64,000 nt of DNA, taken from positions 372,001-436,000 of the forward strand of contig NZ_JANTEZ010000001.1 in assembly GCF_024978135.1 (NCBI RefSeq), in the 5' to 3' direction. The stretch comes from Herbiconiux gentiana. Lineage in GTDB: Bacteria; Actinomycetota; Actinomycetes; Actinomycetales; Microbacteriaceae. Within the stretch, counting starts at the first letter, position 1. The number at the start of each line of letters is the position of its first letter. Below the pieces are notes generated by a model that did no database searches, was not told the DNA's origin, and saw nothing but the letters and a program-made list of their open reading frames with translations. Shown here piece after piece: positions 61,350 to 64,000 of this stretch. A program made the translations under genes and the position numbers.

Positions 61350-64000
61350 TCAGGACGCCGGCGTCACCACGGCGATCAGGTCGCCGGCCTCGACCTGCTG
61401 GGTGGTGGGGATGGCGAGCCGCGAGACGGTGCCGGCGATCGGGGTGGTGATCGCCGCCTCCATCTTCATCGCCTCGATGGTGGCGACGGGCGCCCCGGCG
61501 GCGACGGTGTCGCCCACGGCGACCTTCACGGTGACGACGCCGGAGAACGGAGCCGGCACCTGACCGGGCTGGGCCGCATCCGCCTTCTCGGCCGTCTTCG
61601 TCTCCACCTTCACCTGCCGGTCGCGCACGTTCACCGGGCGCAGCTGGCCGTTGAGCGTGGTCATGACGGTGCGCATGCCCTTCTCGTCGACCTCGCCGAT
61701 GGCCTCGAGCCCCACGAACAGGCGCACGCCCCGGGAGATCTCGACCACGTGCTCGGTGCCCTGCTGCAGGCCGTAGAGGTAGTCGACCGTGTCGACGACG
61801 CTGAGGTCGCCGAACAGTTCGCGCAGCTGCTCGAAGGTGCGGGTCGGCGCGGGGAAGAGCAGCCGGTTCAGGGTCGCACGCCGCTCGGCCGCCGGAGAGT
61901 CGGGGGCGATGGCGGCCAGGTCGGCGTCGTCGACCGGGGTGACCCCCACCTTGACGTCACGGCCGGCGAGGACCTTGCTGCGGAACGGCTCCGGCCATCC
62001 GCCCGGCAGTTCGCCCAGCTCGCCGGCCATGAAGCCGATCACGCTGTCGGGGATGTCGTAGTTCTGCGGGTTCTGTTCGAAGTCGGCCGGGTCGGCCTTC
62101 ACCGCAGCCAGGTGCAGGGCGAGGTCGCCCACCACCTTCGACGAGGGGGTGACCTTCGGGATGCGCCCGAGGATGCGGTTCGCCGCCGCGTAGAGGTCTT
62201 CGATCAGCTCGAAGTCGTCGGCGAGACCCAGCGCGATCGCCTGCTGGCGCAGGTTCGACAGCTGACCGCCCGGGATCTCGTGCCGGTAGACCCGCCCGGT
62301 GGGCCCGGGCAGCCCCGACTCGAACGGCCGGTAGACCTGGCGCACGGCCTCCCAGTAGGGCTCGAGGTCGCTCACGGCGGCGAGCGACAGGCCAGTGTCG
62401 CGCTCGGTGTGCGCGAGGGCGGCGACCAGGGCGGATGCACTCGGCTGACTCGTAGTGCCGGCCATCGGTGCGCTGGCCACGTCGACCGCGTCCGCGCCCG
62501 CCGCACTGGCGGCGAGCAGGGTCGCGAGCTGACCGCCCGCGGTGTCGTGCGTGTGCACGTGCACCGGCAGATCGAACCGCTCCCGGAGGGCCGTGACGAG
62601 TTTCGCGGCGGCGGCCGGGCGCAGCAGCCCCGCCATGTCCTTGATCGCCAGCACGTGCGCGCCGGCGGCGACGATCTCGTCGGCCAGGCGCAGGTAGTAG
62701 TCGAGGGTGTAGAGGTCTTCGGCCGGGTCGAGCAGATCGCCGGTGTAGCAGACCGCGACCTCGGCGACGGTGCTGCCGGTGGCGAGCACGGCGTCGATCG
62801 CGGGGCGCATCTGGCCCACGTCGTTGAGCGCGTCGAAGATGCGGAAGACGTCGACCCCGGTCGCGGCGGCCTCGCGCACGAACGCCTCGGTCACCTCGGT
62901 GGGGTAGGGCGTGTAGCCCACCGTGTTGCGCCCGCGCAGGAGCATCTGGATCGCCACGTTAGGCAGGGCCTGGCGCAACGCGGCGAGGCGCTCCCACGGG
63001 TCTTCGCCGAGGAAGCGCAGGGCGACGTCGTAGGTCGCGCCGCCCCAGGCCTCGACGCTCCACAGCTCGGGGGTGAGCCGGGCCACGTAGGGCGCGACCG
63101 CGACGAGGTCGCGGGTGCGCACGCGGGTCGCCAGGAGGGACTGGTGAGCATCCCGCATCGTCGTCTCGGTGACAGCGAGAGCCGTCTGCGCCCGGAGCGC
63201 CGACGCGAAGCCGACGGGACCGAGCTCGAGCAGCCGCTGGCGACTGCCGGCCGGGGCGGGAACGCCGAGGTCGACAGCCGGCAGCTTGTCGACCGGATGA
63301 ACGGTCACCGTCCGTGCCCCGTTCGGCTGGTTCACCGTGACGTCGGCGAGCCAGTTCAGCACCTTCGTGCCGCGGTCTTTCGAGGGATGCGCGGCCAGCA
63401 GCTGCTGCCGCTCCTCGATGAAGCTCGTGCTGAGGTCGCCGGCGGCGAACGACGGGTCGTCGAGCACGCCCTGCAGGAACGGGATGTTCGTGGACACGCC
63501 CCGGATGCGGAACTCCGCCAGAGCGCGCCGCGCCCGCCGCACCGCCGCCGGGAAGTCGCGGCCTCGGCAGGTCATCTTCGCCAGCATCGAGTCGAAGTGC
63601 GGGCTGATCTGCGCGCCGACGTCGACGGTGCCGCCGTCGAGGCGCACGCCCGCACCGCCCGGGGAGCGGTAGGCGGCGATCTTGCCCGTGTCGGGGCGGA
63701 AGCCGGCCGTCGGGTCCTCCGTGGTGATGCGGCACTGCAGGGCGGCGCCGTGCAGCACGATGTCGTCCTGGTGCATCCCCAGGTCGTCGAAGGTCGCCCC
63801 GCTCGCGATGAGCATCTGCGACTGCACGAGGTCGACGTCGGTGACCTCCTCGGTGACCGTGTGCTCGACCTGGATGCGCGGGTTCATCTCGATGAACACG
63901 TGCTCGCCCGCCCGGTCGCCGACCGTGTCGACCAGGAACTCGACCGTGCCGGCGTTGACGTAGCCGATCGACTTGGCGAACCTGATCGCGTCCCGGTGCA
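61350..64000 (-). CDS. pyc: Pyruvate carboxylase (N-terminal part outside the window)
   Basis: The C-terminal 882 or so residues are visible; the reading frame continues beyond 64000. The visible order is: end of the biotin-carboxylase domain ([17 protein letters not shown]), the carboxyltransferase TIM barrel ([46 protein letters not shown]), the linker and the biotinyl domain with the modified Lys in [10 protein letters not shown], 37 residues before the stop. It makes oxaloacetate from pyruvate. Full-length enzymes have about 1130 residues, so about 250 are missing. Confidence 0.96.
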   Translation of the reverse strand, partial: HRDAIRFAKSIGYVNAGTVEFLVDTVGDRAGEHVFIEMNPRIQVEHTVTEEVTDVDLVQSQMLIASGATFDDLGMHQDDIVLHGAALQCRITTEDPTAGFRPDTGKIAAYRSPGGAGVRLDGGTVDVGAQISPHFDSMLAKMTCRGRDFPAAVRRARRALAEFRIRGVSTNIPFLQGVLDDPSFAAGDLSTSFIEERQQLLAAHPSKDRGTKVLNWLADVTVNQPNGARTVTVHPVDKLPAVDLGVPAPAGSRQRLLELGPVGFASALRAQTALAVTETTMRDAHQSLLATRVRTRDLVAVAPYVARLTPELWSVEAWGGATYDVALRFLGEDPWERLAALRQALPNVAIQMLLRGRNTVGYTPYPTEVTEAFVREAAATGVDVFRIFDALNDVGQMRPAIDAVLATGSTVAEVAVCYTGDLLDPAEDLYTLDYYLRLADEIVAAGAHVLAIKDMAGLLRPAAAAKLVTALRERFDLPVHVHTHDTAGGQLATLLAASAAGADAVDVASAPMAGTTSQPSASALVAALAHTERDTGLSLAAVSDLEPYWEAVRQVYRPFESGLPGPTGRVYRHEIPGGQLSNLRQQAIALGLADDFELIEDLYAAANRILGRIPKVTPSSKVVGDLALHLAAVKADPADFEQNPQNYDIPDSVIGFMAGELGELPGGWPEPFRSKVLAGRDVKVGVTPVDDADLAAIAPDSPAAERRATLNRLLFPAPTRTFEQLRELFGDLSVVDTVDYLYGLQQGTEHVVEISRGVRLFVGLEAIGEVDEKGMRTVMTTLNGQLRPVNVRDRQVKVETKTAEKADAAQPGQVPAPFSGVVTVKVAVGDTVAAGAPVATIEAMKMEAAITTPIAGTVSRLAIPTTQQVEAGDLIAVVTPAS

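Noticed and set aside
1-64000. CRISPR arrays, tRNA or rRNA genes, insertion sequences, prophage genes
   Set aside because: No regularly spaced repeats, no cloverleaf with a CCA-type acceptor, no transposase, integrase or phage motif was found on either strand by reading.

Overview
The window is about 70% GC, with GTG starts, 4-base stop/start overlaps and leaderless-type promoters. It carries a wag31/sepF-type division cluster followed by an idsA / Rv2175c / pknL / aroG / plsC / fadD15-like block, the order known from actinobacteria. A MurE without the meso-DAP motif, an LAXTG-type (sortase E) cell-wall anchor and DUF3040/DUF2188 proteins suggest a Microbacteriaceae-like soil or plant actinobacterium; this placement is inferred from gene content only. 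Both ends cut a gene: a membrane methyltransferase at the left and pyruvate carboxylase at the right.

Left part (1-31.5 kb), accessory: a GntP-type permease; two secreted penicillin-recognising enzymes; a LuxR/histidine-kinase two-component pair; two TetR/quinone-oxidoreductase pairs; a glycan locus (ROK repressor, very large secreted and anchored GH3, divergent esterase); small DUF proteins; a 616-residue orphan lipoprotein; an RraA-like gene without a normal start; a Zn-alcohol dehydrogenase; a UV-repair pair (spore-photoproduct-lyase-like radical SAM enzyme and FeS photolyase); a second GH3 and a GT2 glycosyltransferase.

Central part (31.5-51.3 kb): one leftward dcw division/cell-wall cluster, mraZ-rsmH-ftsL-ftsI-murE-murF-mraY-murD-ftsW-murG-murC-ftsQ-ftsZ-yggS-sepF-yggT-wag31-lspA-rluD. 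Most junctions overlap by 4 bases or are nearly touching. It makes lipid II, cross-links septal wall and builds the divisome. An AT-rich leader precedes ftsZ, a three-box MraZ operator precedes mraZ, and a tandem hairpin lies between mraZ and rsmH.

Right part (51.3-64 kb): DUF3040 protein with a classical terminator, polyprenyl synthase, Rv2175c-like DNA-binding protein, PASTA kinase, then (leftward) glucokinase-plsC-DAHP synthase divergent from an acyl-CoA synthetase, and leftward pyc-def. No rRNA, tRNA, CRISPR array, insertion sequence or prophage gene was seen. The longest gap between genes is about 246 bases (51278-51523), so no gene-free stretch exceeds 300 bases.
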